64,000 bases of DNA from NCBI RefSeq assembly GCF_001514125.1, contig NZ_KQ948560.1:1-64000 (forward strand). The letters run 5' to 3'. Each line of letters starts with the position of its first letter. Within the stretch, counting starts at the first letter, position 1. Under the pieces are notes generated by a model, which was not told the DNA's origin, searched no databases, and was given only the letters and a program-made list of their open reading frames with translations. The position numbers and the translations under genes are program-made. Shown in pieces: positions 34,518 to 41,629 of this stretch. The stretch is from Streptomyces longwoodensis. Lineage in GTDB: Bacteria; Actinomycetota; Actinomycetes; Streptomycetales; Streptomycetaceae.

Positions 34518-34840
34518 CCACCCATCACGTCGTCATGTGGTCCGGCGGCATCACCAGCTGGGCCACCGCCCGCCACGTCATCGCCGAACACGGCACGGCC
34601 AGCACCACGTGGGTGCGGCTGCTGGAGGTGTTCCCGGAGCGGTACGCCCGCGCTGAGGCTGCCGAGGCCAAGATGCGGCGCCTGCTCGGCAAGGACGTGT
34701 CGATCCTCCGCGACCGGCGCGGCGGGGCGACGAAGCCGCTCACCCTGGCAGCCCTCCGCCGGCGCATCGAGGAGCAGCCCGACCAGCTGGACCTGTTCGA
34801 CGAGGGCGGCTGCGGCTGCTTCACCGAGCTGGCCGCGTGA
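34514..34840 (+). CDS. PAPS-reductase-like protein with internal deletion
   Basis: 108 residues. It begins with the N-type ATP pyrophosphatase loop M-W-S-G-G-I-T-S-W-A-T-A and ends with the family's C-terminal part, LLEVFPERYARAEAAEAKMR ... LRDRRGG ... GGCGCF. In the phage homologues I remember these parts are separated by well over 100 residues that carry the rest of the nucleotide fold and cysteines. Here A-E-H-G-T-A-S-T-T-W joins them directly with the frame kept. The product is probably inactive, or a relic. It starts within the stop of the DUF4326 gene. Confidence 0.65.
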   Translation: MTTHHVVMWSGGITSWATARHVIAEHGTASTTWVRLLEVFPERYARAEAAEAKMRRLLGKDVSILRDRRGGATKPLTLAALRRRIEEQPDQLDLFDEGGCGCFTELAA

Positions 34841-34917
34841 GTCACAGGACGGCCCGGCGCGCTGATATCGCGCCGGGCCGGCACCCCGACCATCCCACAC
34901 CACCCAGGAGCCAGACC

Positions 34918-35250
34918 ATGACCGACCAGCCCCGCCGCCGCCCGCGCGCCGCCAGCGCCTTTCAGGCCCGCGGTGCCGCAGCTGAACAGGCCGCCGCCGT
35001 CGCCGCAGCGATCCGCGCGGAATGCGACGCCATCGACACCGCCACCACCGACCCGGACATCCGGGCAGCGACCGCCCGCATCCGCACCACCCTCACCGAC
35101 GGCCCTCCTGCCGTCCCCTGCACCGCCACCGAACCCGACCCGAAGGGGGGCGCTCCCTACACGTGCTCCCTCGTCACCAAGCACGCCGAGCACGTGCACT
35201 TCGACGAGCAACGCCGAGTGCACTGGCTCCCCGACGCTCCGTCTGCCTGA
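34918..35250 (+). CDS. Hypothetical phage protein
   Basis: 110 residues, not recognised. N-terminal basic and Ala-rich helix (RRRPRAASAFQARGAAAEQAAAV), then a compact C-terminal part with VPCTATEPDPKGG, YTCSLVTKHAEHVHFDEQ, whose Cys/His residues (C-x-n-C-x6-H-x2-H) could hold a metal. Good ribosome site (AGGAG) before ATG 34918. It is part of a rightward string of small accessory genes. Confidence 0.65.
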   Translation: MTDQPRRRPRAASAFQARGAAAEQAAAVAAAIRAECDAIDTATTDPDIRAATARIRTTLTDGPPAVPCTATEPDPKGGAPYTCSLVTKHAEHVHFDEQRRVHWLPDAPSA

Positions 35251-35275
35251 CCAGCCACCCGGAACGGAGAACCCG

Positions 35276-35920
35276 ATGACCGACCGCAACTTCCGCCCCC
35301 GCTGCGGCAACGACCCGCGCGCCCAGCTCACCGACGGCGACCGCCAGGCCGTCGCCGACTTCCGGGCGTACCTCGCAGACCGGGCCGCGCTCCGCGACCG
35401 CATCGCCGAGGCGCTCCACCAGGACCAGACGCCGCCGCCCACCGTGTCGTGGGCGGACGAACAGCCGCTGGACCGTGAGATCTTCCTGCGCCGCGCCGAC
35501 GTCGTGTTGGCGGTGCTGCCCGCGCCCACCGACCGGGCCACCGTCCTGCGGGAAGCCATCGACGTGGCCCGCGAGGAAGGCCACCGCCTCGAAGAGGTAG
35601 CAGGCATCGAAGCCGCGCGAGGCGCGCGCAGCGTGGCCTGCCTGCTGCGCAAGCTGCTCGGGAAAGTGCCAGTCCAGCGATCCGCAGACCAGGCCTATGG
35701 CCCCCGGACCTTCCACCTTCAGCGCGACCACGACGTCTCTGGCGTGTCCGGCACCGGCCGGGTCGCCGACGGAGTCCTCTGGCCCGACGGCACGGTGAGC
35801 ATCCGCTGGCGCGGTAACCGGCCCTCCACCGTGCACTGGGACCGCCTGGGCGACGCGGAAGCCATCCACGGCCACCAGGGCGCCACCCGCATCGTGTGGG
35901 ACGCCGAGGTGCAGCCGTGA
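35276..35920 (+). CDS. Hypothetical phage protein
   Basis: 214 residues, not recognised. The first 115 are helical and charged (DGDRQAVADFRAYLADRAALR ... ADVVLAVLPAPTDRATVLREAI); the C-terminal 80 are beta-rich with VADGVLWPDGTVSIRWRGNRPSTVHWDRL, a pattern seen in many actinophage accessory proteins. ATG 35276 is preceded by GGAACGGAGA. Overlaps the next gene by GTGA. Confidence 0.65.
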   Translation: MTDRNFRPRCGNDPRAQLTDGDRQAVADFRAYLADRAALRDRIAEALHQDQTPPPTVSWADEQPLDREIFLRRADVVLAVLPAPTDRATVLREAIDVAREEGHRLEEVAGIEAARGARSVACLLRKLLGKVPVQRSADQAYGPRTFHLQRDHDVSGVSGTGRVADGVLWPDGTVSIRWRGNRPSTVHWDRLGDAEAIHGHQGATRIVWDAEVQP

Positions 35921-36261
35921 GGCGCGCGGCCGCGGCCCTGCTGCCGCTCCTCTACGCGGCGGGCTCTCTCTTCCTCGCCCACGGTGCGACCCGCAGCTGG
36001 CAGCAGGACCGCACCGCGGAAGCCGCCGCGCTCGGCGCCTGCGCCCTGCTTCTGGTCGCCGCCCTCGTCGCCCGCCACCGGCACCAAGCCGAGGCGTACG
36101 ACCTCCGCGCCGAACTGGAGCGCGCCGCCCGGCCGCCCCTGCCCCGCCGACGCCTCAGCGCGGACGAGATCACCACCGCGCTCTCCGCCGCCTGCTGCGA
36201 ACGCTGGTGGACGTCGGCCGGCGCCGAGCACGACCACTCAGGGAAGGACCAGAACGCATGA
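35917..36261 (+). CDS. Small membrane protein with two N-terminal helices
   Basis: 114 residues. Two hydrophobic segments (AALLPLLYAAGSLFLAHG at ~6-23 and ALGACALLLVAALVARH at ~37-53) are followed by a charged cytosolic tail containing RLSADEITTALSAACCERWW. No family recognised. Start GTG 35917 overlaps the previous stop (GTGA), and its end overlaps the next start, so it sits inside a coupled operon. Confidence 0.65.
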   Translation: MRRAAAALLPLLYAAGSLFLAHGATRSWQQDRTAEAAALGACALLLVAALVARHRHQAEAYDLRAELERAARPPLPRRRLSADEITTALSAACCERWWTSAGAEHDHSGKDQNA

Positions 36262-36635
36262 GCCGGAAGCAGCACATCGTCGTGGAGCCCGAGCCCGGTG
36301 GCTGCGACCAGCATCCGACGGCCGGACGCGTCGGCCGGTACTGCCTGGGGTGCGTGCTCATCCCGGGACCGCTGACCGAGCCGGTGGAAGCCGCGCTCGC
36401 GGGCGAGGCATCCACGAAGCCACCGCGTCCCTCCGTCGACACGATCACCAGCGACGAGCTGGACTCTCTGTACGACCAGATGCGCGCCGCCGTCAGGGCG
36501 CTCGGCCGCCTGCAAGCGCTCGCCTACCGGTGGGAGCACCGCGACGCGGCGGACCTGCCCTACGCACGGAGCCTCCGGGCGGCGATCGCCGGACCCGGCC
36601 CCGACCAGCCTGACTACGAGGCAAGCCACCAGTGA
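36258..36635 (+). CDS. Hypothetical phage protein with N-terminal Cys motif
   Basis: 125 residues, not recognised. A possible zinc-binding C-D-Q-H-(11)-Y-C-L-G-C lies at ~16-33; the remainder is helical (DELDSLYDQMRAAVRALGRLQALAYRWEH). It is linked by ATGA to the gene before and GTGA to the gene after. Confidence 0.65.
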   Translation: MSRKQHIVVEPEPGGCDQHPTAGRVGRYCLGCVLIPGPLTEPVEAALAGEASTKPPRPSVDTITSDELDSLYDQMRAAVRALGRLQALAYRWEHRDAADLPYARSLRAAIAGPGPDQPDYEASHQ

Positions 36636-37246
36636 ACACCTGCGACATGTGCGGCAACGCGGCCAGCGGCTACCTGTGCAACCGGCACAAGGACAAGCTG
36701 GCCGCGAGGCTGCGTGAACTCCCCACCCTCTACCGCGAGGTGATCGAGTGTCTCGTACCCCGGCGGACTGGGTGGGGAGACATCGTGGCCTCCCACGCGG
36801 CGGCCGGCCCCCGCTCCCCCATCAACGAGGACGTCATCGACACAGTGAACTGGGCCCGTGCGACAGAGGTGATCCACTCTTGGCGGGCTGACGTCCGCCG
36901 GGTGCGTTGGCCTCACCGTGAAGGCACCCCACCCGCGCGTTTGGACGACGACTGCCGCTGGCTGGCCCAGGAGCTGGACTGGATCGTGATGCAGTATCCG
37001 GCCGCCGGCGACCTCGCGCGTGAGGTCGCCGAGCTGAACAGCGCCGTGCGTTCCGTCGTCGGCGACCCGGAGCCGCGGCCGCAGCGCATCGGGTACTGCG
37101 TGGCACTGGTCGGTGAAGGCATCGTCTGCGGCGCCGTCATCTCGCGCATGCCGGGTGAGACCCGGCTGACGTGCGGGTGGTGCGGCACGGTCTACGGACC
37201 CGAGGACTACCTGACTCTTCGCCACTTCCAGCCGGACGCGGCTTGA
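36632..37246 (+). CDS. Hypothetical phage protein with zinc-ribbon-like ends
   Basis: 204 residues. The N-terminus C-D-M-C-G-(8)-C-N-R-H looks like a short zinc ribbon and the C-terminus has L-T-C-G-W-C-G-T-V-Y, with a helical middle. Proteins of this outline are frequent in actinophage accessory regions, sometimes ending in an HTH; none is clear here. GTG 36632 overlaps the previous stop. The stop is followed three bases later by a perfect hairpin. Confidence 0.7.
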   Translation: MNTCDMCGNAASGYLCNRHKDKLAARLRELPTLYREVIECLVPRRTGWGDIVASHAAAGPRSPINEDVIDTVNWARATEVIHSWRADVRRVRWPHREGTPPARLDDDCRWLAQELDWIVMQYPAAGDLAREVAELNSAVRSVVGDPEPRPQRIGYCVALVGEGIVCGAVISRMPGETRLTCGWCGTVYGPEDYLTLRHFQPDAA

Positions 37247-37248
37247 TG

Positions 37249-37282
37249 TCACACGGGGGGTTGTGCATAACCCCCCGTGTGA
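37249..37282. terminator. Perfect 14-bp G-rich hairpin upstream of the small HTH gene
   Basis: TCACACGGGGGGTT (37249-37262), GTGCAT, AACCCCCCGTGTGA (37269-37282). It ends the preceding operon and lies 13 bases before the next start codon, so it may also be an operator on that gene's promoter. Confidence 0.7.
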
Positions 37283-37295
37283 TAGCCTCGGAGAG

Positions 37296-37505
37296 GTGGA
37301 AACGCCCCCATGGCGGGACCGCCTCCGCGCGGAGGATGAGCTGCTGGAACAGCTCGAAACCCAAGCGGAAGCGGCTCGCAGACGAAGAGCGGCCGCCCTG
37401 AAGGACGGGGCCGAGGAACTGGGCAGCGTGTACGCGCTGGCGAAGCTTCTCGGCCTCAGCTGGACGGCGGTCGCGAACGCGATCAAGAAGTACACAACCG
37501 AATAA
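37296..37505 (+). CDS. Small helix-turn-helix protein
   Basis: 69 residues from GTG 37296: V-E-T-P-P-W-R-D-R-L... with a charged coiled-coil-like helix (LLEQLETQAEAARRRRAAALKDG) and a C-terminal HTH (LGSVYALAKLLGLSWTAVANAIKKY). The fold resembles short helix-turn-helix proteins that recognise a single site. It is bracketed by perfect hairpins at 37249-37282 and 37527-37550, so it forms its own transcription unit; one of the dyads may be its binding site. Confidence 0.7.
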   Translation: METPPWRDRLRAEDELLEQLETQAEAARRRRAAALKDGAEELGSVYALAKLLGLSWTAVANAIKKYTTE

Positions 37506-37526
37506 GGCGAGGGCCGGACAGCAGCT

Positions 37527-37550
37527 CGCCAGGTGCTGGAACACCTGGCG
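37527..37550. terminator. Perfect 9-bp hairpin after the small HTH gene
   Basis: CGCCAGGTG (37527-37535), CTGGAA, CACCTGGCG (37542-37550), about 20 bases past the stop. Terminator-like, or a dyad operator. Confidence 0.6.
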
Positions 37551-37633
37551 GCGCGCGCGCCATCCGACCCTCTACGCACCCGGAGCGCAGCCACGCCCCG
37601 GGCACTTGATCACGAGAGAGAGCGAACCTCCTC

Positions 37634-38185
37634 ATGACCCAGCGGAACCCTATCGCCCACCGCCCGCGGGCGATCACCCCTGCCGTCGCTGAGCTGCACC
37701 GCCTCGCCCGCGAGGACTTCGCCAAGGGCGAGCAGCAACGCGCCGCCGCACGCCTGGCGCGGTACACCCCGAGCGCCACGGCCGCCCCCATCCCGCCGGC
37801 CACCGAGCCCAGCGACCTCGACGTCGCCATCAGCGTCGCCCAGCAGCTGCTCGACAGCGACCAGGTCCTCTCGCTCCGCGAGGCCCTGCGCCTGCTCCTC
37901 CGCGCCCTTGACGCCGAACCGCGCGCCGTCCAGCCCCCGGCGGCGCCGCACACCCCTGTCGGCCCCGGCTGCGGCGCCCCGGCCACCGTCCGCTACGAGG
38001 GCTACAGCCCCCGTGACGGACTCGCGCACGGCAGCCTCGACCTCGCCGTCTACGCCTGCGACGACCACGCCGGGCAGGCCCGTACCGAGTGGATCGGCGA
38101 CCTGCTGGCGTACCGCACGACGACGGCCGGATCGCGCTGCGGCGAACGGTTCGACTTCACCACCCTCCGGGGTGAGCACCGGTGA
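37634..38185 (+). CDS. Hypothetical phage protein
   Basis: 183 residues, not recognised. Helical N-terminal half (AITPAVAELHRLAREDFAKGEQQRAAARLARY; DLDVAISVAQQLLDSDQVLSLREALRLLLRAL) and a beta-rich C-terminal half with single Cys residues, PGCGAPATVRYEGYSP ... VYACDDHAGQ ... RCGERFDF. The last part resembles actinobacterial zinc-ribbon-like domains. ATG 37634; overlaps the next gene (GTGA). Confidence 0.65.
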   Translation: MTQRNPIAHRPRAITPAVAELHRLAREDFAKGEQQRAAARLARYTPSATAAPIPPATEPSDLDVAISVAQQLLDSDQVLSLREALRLLLRALDAEPRAVQPPAAPHTPVGPGCGAPATVRYEGYSPRDGLAHGSLDLAVYACDDHAGQARTEWIGDLLAYRTTTAGSRCGERFDFTTLRGEHR

Positions 38186-38397
38186 CCGCCTACGACCCGC
38201 TGTTCGACCCGAACAGGGCGCCCACCACACCAGCCAGCCTCGACGTCGAGCTCGCCGTCACCCGGCAGATCCTCGAAGAGACCGCCGGCCTGAACATCCA
38301 CGACGACCACGACATGCGGTCCGCGGCGTTCGCGCTGAACTGCCGTATCCGTAGCCTGATGGCCGCGATCGAGGCGGAGCGAGGTGAGCGCCGGTGA
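38182..38397 (+). CDS. Small hypothetical phage protein
   Basis: 71 residues: M-T-A-Y-D-P-L-F-D-P-N-R, then SLDVELAVTRQILEETAGLN and a C-terminal helix FALNCRIRSLMAAIEAE. Acidic and helical. It starts like part of the gene before it (DLDVAISVAQQLL / SLDVELAVTRQIL), so the two may be related by partial duplication. Joined by GTGA overlaps on both sides. Confidence 0.6.
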   Translation: MTAYDPLFDPNRAPTTPASLDVELAVTRQILEETAGLNIHDDHDMRSAAFALNCRIRSLMAAIEAERGERR

Positions 38398-39761
38398 CCG
38401 CCCGCGACCTCATCGTCTGGACGCAGGCCCACCCGCTCACGTCCCTCGCCGCCAGCCTGGCCGCTCTCGTCGCCGCGGTCGTCCTCGCCCGTACCGGCCG
38501 CCGCGCGGTCCGCCGGGCGCCGGCCGCTGTCATCGTGGCCTCGCTCGCCGCCGCGGCCTGCACCGCCTACAGCGCAGACACCTCGTGGCGGTTCGCCGCC
38601 GACTACCTCGGCATGGCCTCGCCCGGCGAGCGCGCGGTGATGTTCGCCGCCGCCGAGCTGGCCCTGTTCGCATGCGCGCTGATGGCCCGCCAGAACCTGC
38701 GCACCCAGGGCGCCCCGGGCACGCCCGGCCTGCTGGTGTGGGTCATCACCGGGGTGCAGGTCATCCCCGCGTACTCGGAGTCCGGGCCGGTCGGCGGAAC
38801 CGTGCGGGCGGTCGTCGGCCCCATCCTGGCCGCGCTGCTGTGGCACCTGGCCATGGGGATCGAGCTGCGCCACCGCCAGCCGGACGCCGAGTCCGCGAGC
38901 CTGCCCGCCCTGCTCGCCCGCGAACTGCGGGAGCGGCTGCTGTCCCGGCTCGGCCTCGCCGTCCGCGACCGCACCGCCGAGCAGATCAGCCGCGACCGCG
39001 CCACCGTGCGGGCCGTCGCCCTGGCCGCGAAGCTCGCCACGATGAAGCCCGGCGCCCGCGGCCGAGCCCGCGTCGAGCGACGCCTGTCCGTGGCCGTCGG
39101 CAAGGCGCAGGCCGGCGCGAGCACGGAGCAGCGAGCCAAGCTCCTCGACCTGCTCGCCGCCCGCCGTCACGCCACGGCGCTGGCCACGATCGACCTGCCC
39201 TCGCCGTGGCAGGACGAGGTCGAGGTGACCGTCGAGCGGGTGCCCGAGGAGCGGCCGCAGCTTCCGCCGGCCCGGCCGCCGGTGGTGCCCGCGGGGGTGC
39301 GGCTGCTGCCGATCGTGACCCGGCCCGCGCCCGTCGAGCCGCGCGAGCCCGCACCGGTGGTCATCCCGTCGCTCGACGACGCGGTGTTCTGGCTCCCCTC
39401 ATGGCGCCGGGACCTGACCGGCAAGATGCCCGTCCAGCCGACCCCCGAAGCGGTCACCCCGGCCGATGGCGAGCGGTCACCCGAGCCCCCGGCCGTCCCC
39501 TTCGGCGAGCTGGCCCCCGCGGCCCTCGTCCCGGCCGCCGCCGTGCCTGCGGAGACGGTGAGGGAGGTAGTCACCGAGGTGGTCACCCTCACCCCGGGTG
39601 AGCTGCTGAAACGAGCCCGCCGCCTCAACCGGCAGCAGGAGACGACGACCGGCCGCCCCGTGACCATCGACAAGCTGCGCACCGAGTTCAACCTGTCCCG
39701 CCGCGAGGCCACCGAGCTGCGCCGCCAGGTGGTCACCCCAAGCCGAGGGGAGCGGTCATGA
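38394..39761 (+). CDS. Membrane protein with C-terminal HTH, DUF2637/Spd-like
   Basis: 455 residues. Four hydrophobic helices in the first 160 (SLAASLAALVAAVVLA, APAAVIVASLAAAACTAYSA, GERAVMFAAAELALFACALMA, GTVRAVVGPILAALLWHLAM), a positively charged middle, a Pro-rich linker, and a C-terminal helix-turn-helix T-G-R-P-V-T-I-D-K-L-R-T-E-F-N-L-S-R-R-E-A. This plan is that of transfer/spread proteins (DUF2637 type) of Streptomyces plasmids and integrative elements rather than of known phage proteins. Start GTG 38394 overlaps the previous stop. Confidence 0.6.
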   Translation: MTARDLIVWTQAHPLTSLAASLAALVAAVVLARTGRRAVRRAPAAVIVASLAAAACTAYSADTSWRFAADYLGMASPGERAVMFAAAELALFACALMARQNLRTQGAPGTPGLLVWVITGVQVIPAYSESGPVGGTVRAVVGPILAALLWHLAMGIELRHRQPDAESASLPALLARELRERLLSRLGLAVRDRTAEQISRDRATVRAVALAAKLATMKPGARGRARVERRLSVAVGKAQAGASTEQRAKLLDLLAARRHATALATIDLPSPWQDEVEVTVERVPEERPQLPPARPPVVPAGVRLLPIVTRPAPVEPREPAPVVIPSLDDAVFWLPSWRRDLTGKMPVQPTPEAVTPADGERSPEPPAVPFGELAPAALVPAAAVPAETVREVVTEVVTLTPGELLKRARRLNRQQETTTGRPVTIDKLRTEFNLSRREATELRRQVVTPSRGERS

Positions 39762-39787
39762 AGCCCCCCGCGCTCGGTGCCGCGTGA
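39758..39787 (+). CDS. Nine-codon ORF linking two genes by overlaps
   Basis: ATG 39758 overlaps the 455-residue gene's stop (ATGA) and encodes M-K-P-P-A-L-G-A-A; its own stop overlaps the start of the next micro-gene (GTGA). It may serve only to pass ribosomes on, or be the remnant of a shortened gene. Confidence 0.35.
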   Translation: MKPPALGAA

Positions 39788-39930
39788 TCCTCGCCGCGTT
39801 CTTCGCCGGATCCGCTCTGGTCGCCCTCCTCGGGCTGTGCGCCGTCGCGCTCCACGACGTCCCCCGGATCACCGGGACCGTCGCGTTCATCGTCACCCTC
39901 GCCGCGCTCGGCGTGGCCGTCCTCCGATAG
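39784..39930 (+). CDS. 48-residue membrane protein
   Basis: GTG 39784 encodes V-I-L-A-A-F-F-A-G-S-A-L-V-A-L-L-G-L-C-A-V-A-L, a short D-V-P-R-I-T-G loop and a second helix TVAFIVTLAALGVAVL. Two-helix hairpin topology. It lies between two larger membrane-protein genes with overlapping or near-touching ends and belongs to the same cluster. Function unknown. Confidence 0.6.
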   Translation: MILAAFFAGSALVALLGLCAVALHDVPRITGTVAFIVTLAALGVAVLR

Positions 39931-39937
39931 GACCCGC

Positions 39938-40462
39938 ATGACCCCGCTCAACATCCCGGCGTACAGCATCGTCACCCTCGGCGGCGTCGTCGTCGGCCTC
40001 GGCCTGTTCCTCTGGGACGCCTCCCGCTGGTGGGCCGACCACCCGAAGAAGCGCCTCAGCCTCAAGGCCCTGCGCAAGCTCGCCCCGACCCTCCTGTGCG
40101 TCTCCTACGGCACGCTGCTCATCCTGTCCGCCGGCGGCCTCCTCGGCGCCGCCGCGGACTGGTCCCTGTGGGGCAGCAACCAGCTCGGCGAGGGCCTCCT
40201 CGTCTACGGCGTCGGCGGCACCGCGCCGAACGTCACCCGCACCGCGCACCTCGTCCTCACCCCGGGCGGGCACGCGGTCGTCATCCTCGCCACGGTCGTC
40301 CTGGTCGCCGTGGCGTCCCGGCGCGGCTTCCGCTGGGACTTCGTCCGGCCGACCCTCGCCGGGGTGAGCCTGGGCCTCGCCAAGAGCGTCGCGGGCCTCG
40401 CCGGGCTGATCCTCGCCCCGGGCGTGTCCACCCTCGGCGACCTCGTGACGGGCCTGCTGTGA
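39938..40462 (+). CDS. Polytopic membrane protein, function unknown
   Basis: 174 residues with four likely transmembrane helices (IVTLGGVVVGLGLFLW at 10-25, TLLCVSYGTLLILSAGGLLG at ~51-70, HAVVILATVVLVAVASRRG at ~111-129, LGLAKSVAGLAGLILAPG near 145-162). A cytosolic segment W-A-D-H-P-K-K-R-L-S-L-K-A-L-R-K lies after helix 1. No family recognised; the position in the Spd-like cluster suggests a plasmid-transfer type protein. ATG 39938 follows GGACCCGC. Confidence 0.65.
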   Translation: MTPLNIPAYSIVTLGGVVVGLGLFLWDASRWWADHPKKRLSLKALRKLAPTLLCVSYGTLLILSAGGLLGAAADWSLWGSNQLGEGLLVYGVGGTAPNVTRTAHLVLTPGGHAVVILATVVLVAVASRRGFRWDFVRPTLAGVSLGLAKSVAGLAGLILAPGVSTLGDLVTGLL

Positions 40463-40899
40463 AGGCGGAAGCGGCCGCCGCGGGCCGCCGCCTGTGCCGG
40501 GGGACCTGGCGCCAACTGGAGGCGTGGGGCCGGTGGCTGTCCGGCGAGACGCACGCCGACCGGGCGGGCCTGGTCCGTCTCGGCGTGATCCTGGCCCGGT
40601 TCGCGGGGTCCGTGCTCGCCGCCCTCTTCTACGCGCTGCTGCTCCAGCGGGTGCCCGGCGGGATCTACGCGCTGCCGGTGGTGTGGGCGATCGGCGCATG
40701 GCAGATGTCCGATACGTCCGCCACTCCCCCACCGCCCTCGGCTCGCCCCTCCTGCCGCGAATGCGCAGGTCACGAGCTTGTGAACGTGACCCCTCTCGAA
40801 GGCCAGAAGGGGATGTTGATCTACACGTCCGCTGAGTCCGAGGAGTCCAACAAGACCCACGTACACATCGTGCGCACCGCCGACGAGACACACACCTGA
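40459..40899 (+). CDS. Membrane-associated protein, function unknown
   Basis: 146 residues. A basic, Trp-rich N-terminus (RGTWRQLEAWGRWLSGE) and two adjacent hydrophobic segments (GVILARFAGSVLAALFYALLL and GGIYALPVVWAIGAWQM) precede a soluble tail with C-R-E-C-A-G-H-E and a KTHVHIVRTADETH end. GTG 40459 overlaps the previous stop. Last gene of the membrane cluster; an imperfect GC-rich dyad follows at about 40905-40950. Confidence 0.6.
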   Translation: MKAEAAAAGRRLCRGTWRQLEAWGRWLSGETHADRAGLVRLGVILARFAGSVLAALFYALLLQRVPGGIYALPVVWAIGAWQMSDTSATPPPPSARPSCRECAGHELVNVTPLEGQKGMLIYTSAESEESNKTHVHIVRTADETHT

Positions 40900-40977
40900 G
40901 ACCCCGGAGCGGCCGCCATCCGCCAAGACGTCCGGCCGCCCCGGTCCCTATCCCACGAAGAGACAGGACCACCCATC

Positions 40978-41133
40978 ATGCCCAAGTTTCGCCGTACCGG
41001 GTCCATGGCCGACCTCGCCGCCACGATGACCCCCGAGGAGAAGACGAAGCACGAGACGACGTACCAGGCGTCGCGCGGCGGCTGGCACAAGCCCGCCGAG
41101 AAGCCCGTCCCCGGCACACCGAAGAAGGGATGA
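40978..41133 (+). CDS. 51-residue basic protein
   Basis: ATG 40978 encodes M-P-K-F-R-R-T-G-S-M-A-D-L-A-A-T-M-T, then E-E-K-T-K-H-E-T and a Lys/Pro-rich end (HKPAEKPVPGTPKKG). Its stop overlaps the ATG of the next gene (ATGATGG). No family recognised, but codon use is like that of its neighbours. Confidence 0.6.
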   Translation: MPKFRRTGSMADLAATMTPEEKTKHETTYQASRGGWHKPAEKPVPGTPKKG

Positions 41134-41531
41134 TGGCCGCCATGAGCGAGCCCCGCACCTTCCCCCTCGCCGACCTCCTCAGCGTTACCACCCCCGCGCT
41201 GCTGTCCCGGCGCGGCATGGAAGGACTCGGCGACCTCCTCGCCCACATGACCGGCGAGACCCTCGCGCCCTGGCAGTTCCTCCGGGCGGCCGATGAGTGC
41301 GCCGCAGCGCTGTGCGACCAGCACCCGTTCCTCCGCGACCTCCAGCCGCCGAAGGGCGTGGACAAGGCGGACCTGTACGCCTGGCTCGTGGAAGCTGAGC
41401 GCGCCCACGGCGGGCTGATCAGGGTGGTCCGTCTCGCTGATTGGCAGCACCAGGACCCGGGCGTCGAGCTGCTCGACAGGATCGACCTGGCCCGGATGCG
41501 CACCATCGACAGGGAGCAGCCGAAGGGCTGA
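41130..41531 (+). CDS. Conserved phage protein (TFPLADLLSVTT family)
   Basis: 133 residues. The N-terminal T-F-P-L-A-D-L-L-S-V-T-T-P-A-L-L and the MEGLGDLLAHMTGETLAPWQFLRAADEC block are, as I recall, a widespread small-protein family of actinophages (DUF7736-like) of unknown function. The C-terminus W-L-V-E-A-E-R-A-H-G-G-L-I-R-V belongs to the same pattern. Translation is coupled to the preceding micro-gene. A strong terminator follows. Confidence 0.7.
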   Translation: MMAAMSEPRTFPLADLLSVTTPALLSRRGMEGLGDLLAHMTGETLAPWQFLRAADECAAALCDQHPFLRDLQPPKGVDKADLYAWLVEAERAHGGLIRVVRLADWQHQDPGVELLDRIDLARMRTIDREQPKG

Positions 41532-41578
41532 CGCCCTGCCACACTGGAGTCTGCGCGCCGGGTATCGCCCGGCAGTTG

Positions 41579-41607
41579 GCCCCGCCGACCCCCCGTGTCG
41601 GCGGGGC
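41579..41607 (+). terminator. Hairpin terminator
   Basis: Perfect 11-bp arms GCCCCGCCGAC (41579-41589) and GTCGGCGGGGC (41597-41607) with loop CCCCCGT, then CTTCG. Closes the transcription unit ending at 41531. Confidence 0.75.
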
Positions 41608-41629
41608 CTTCGCACACGAGGAGGACGCC

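Noticed and set aside
34116..34840. DUF4326 plus PAPS-reductase pair as a DNA phosphorothioation (Dnd-type) system
   Set aside because: No dndA/B/D/E-like genes are nearby and the PAPS-reductase-like gene lacks its central fold.
38394..40899. The membrane cluster as proof that the element is an integrative conjugative element
   Set aside because: No FtsK/TraB-like translocase or Rep gene is present, while a full set of phage head and tail genes is; the element is a prophage.
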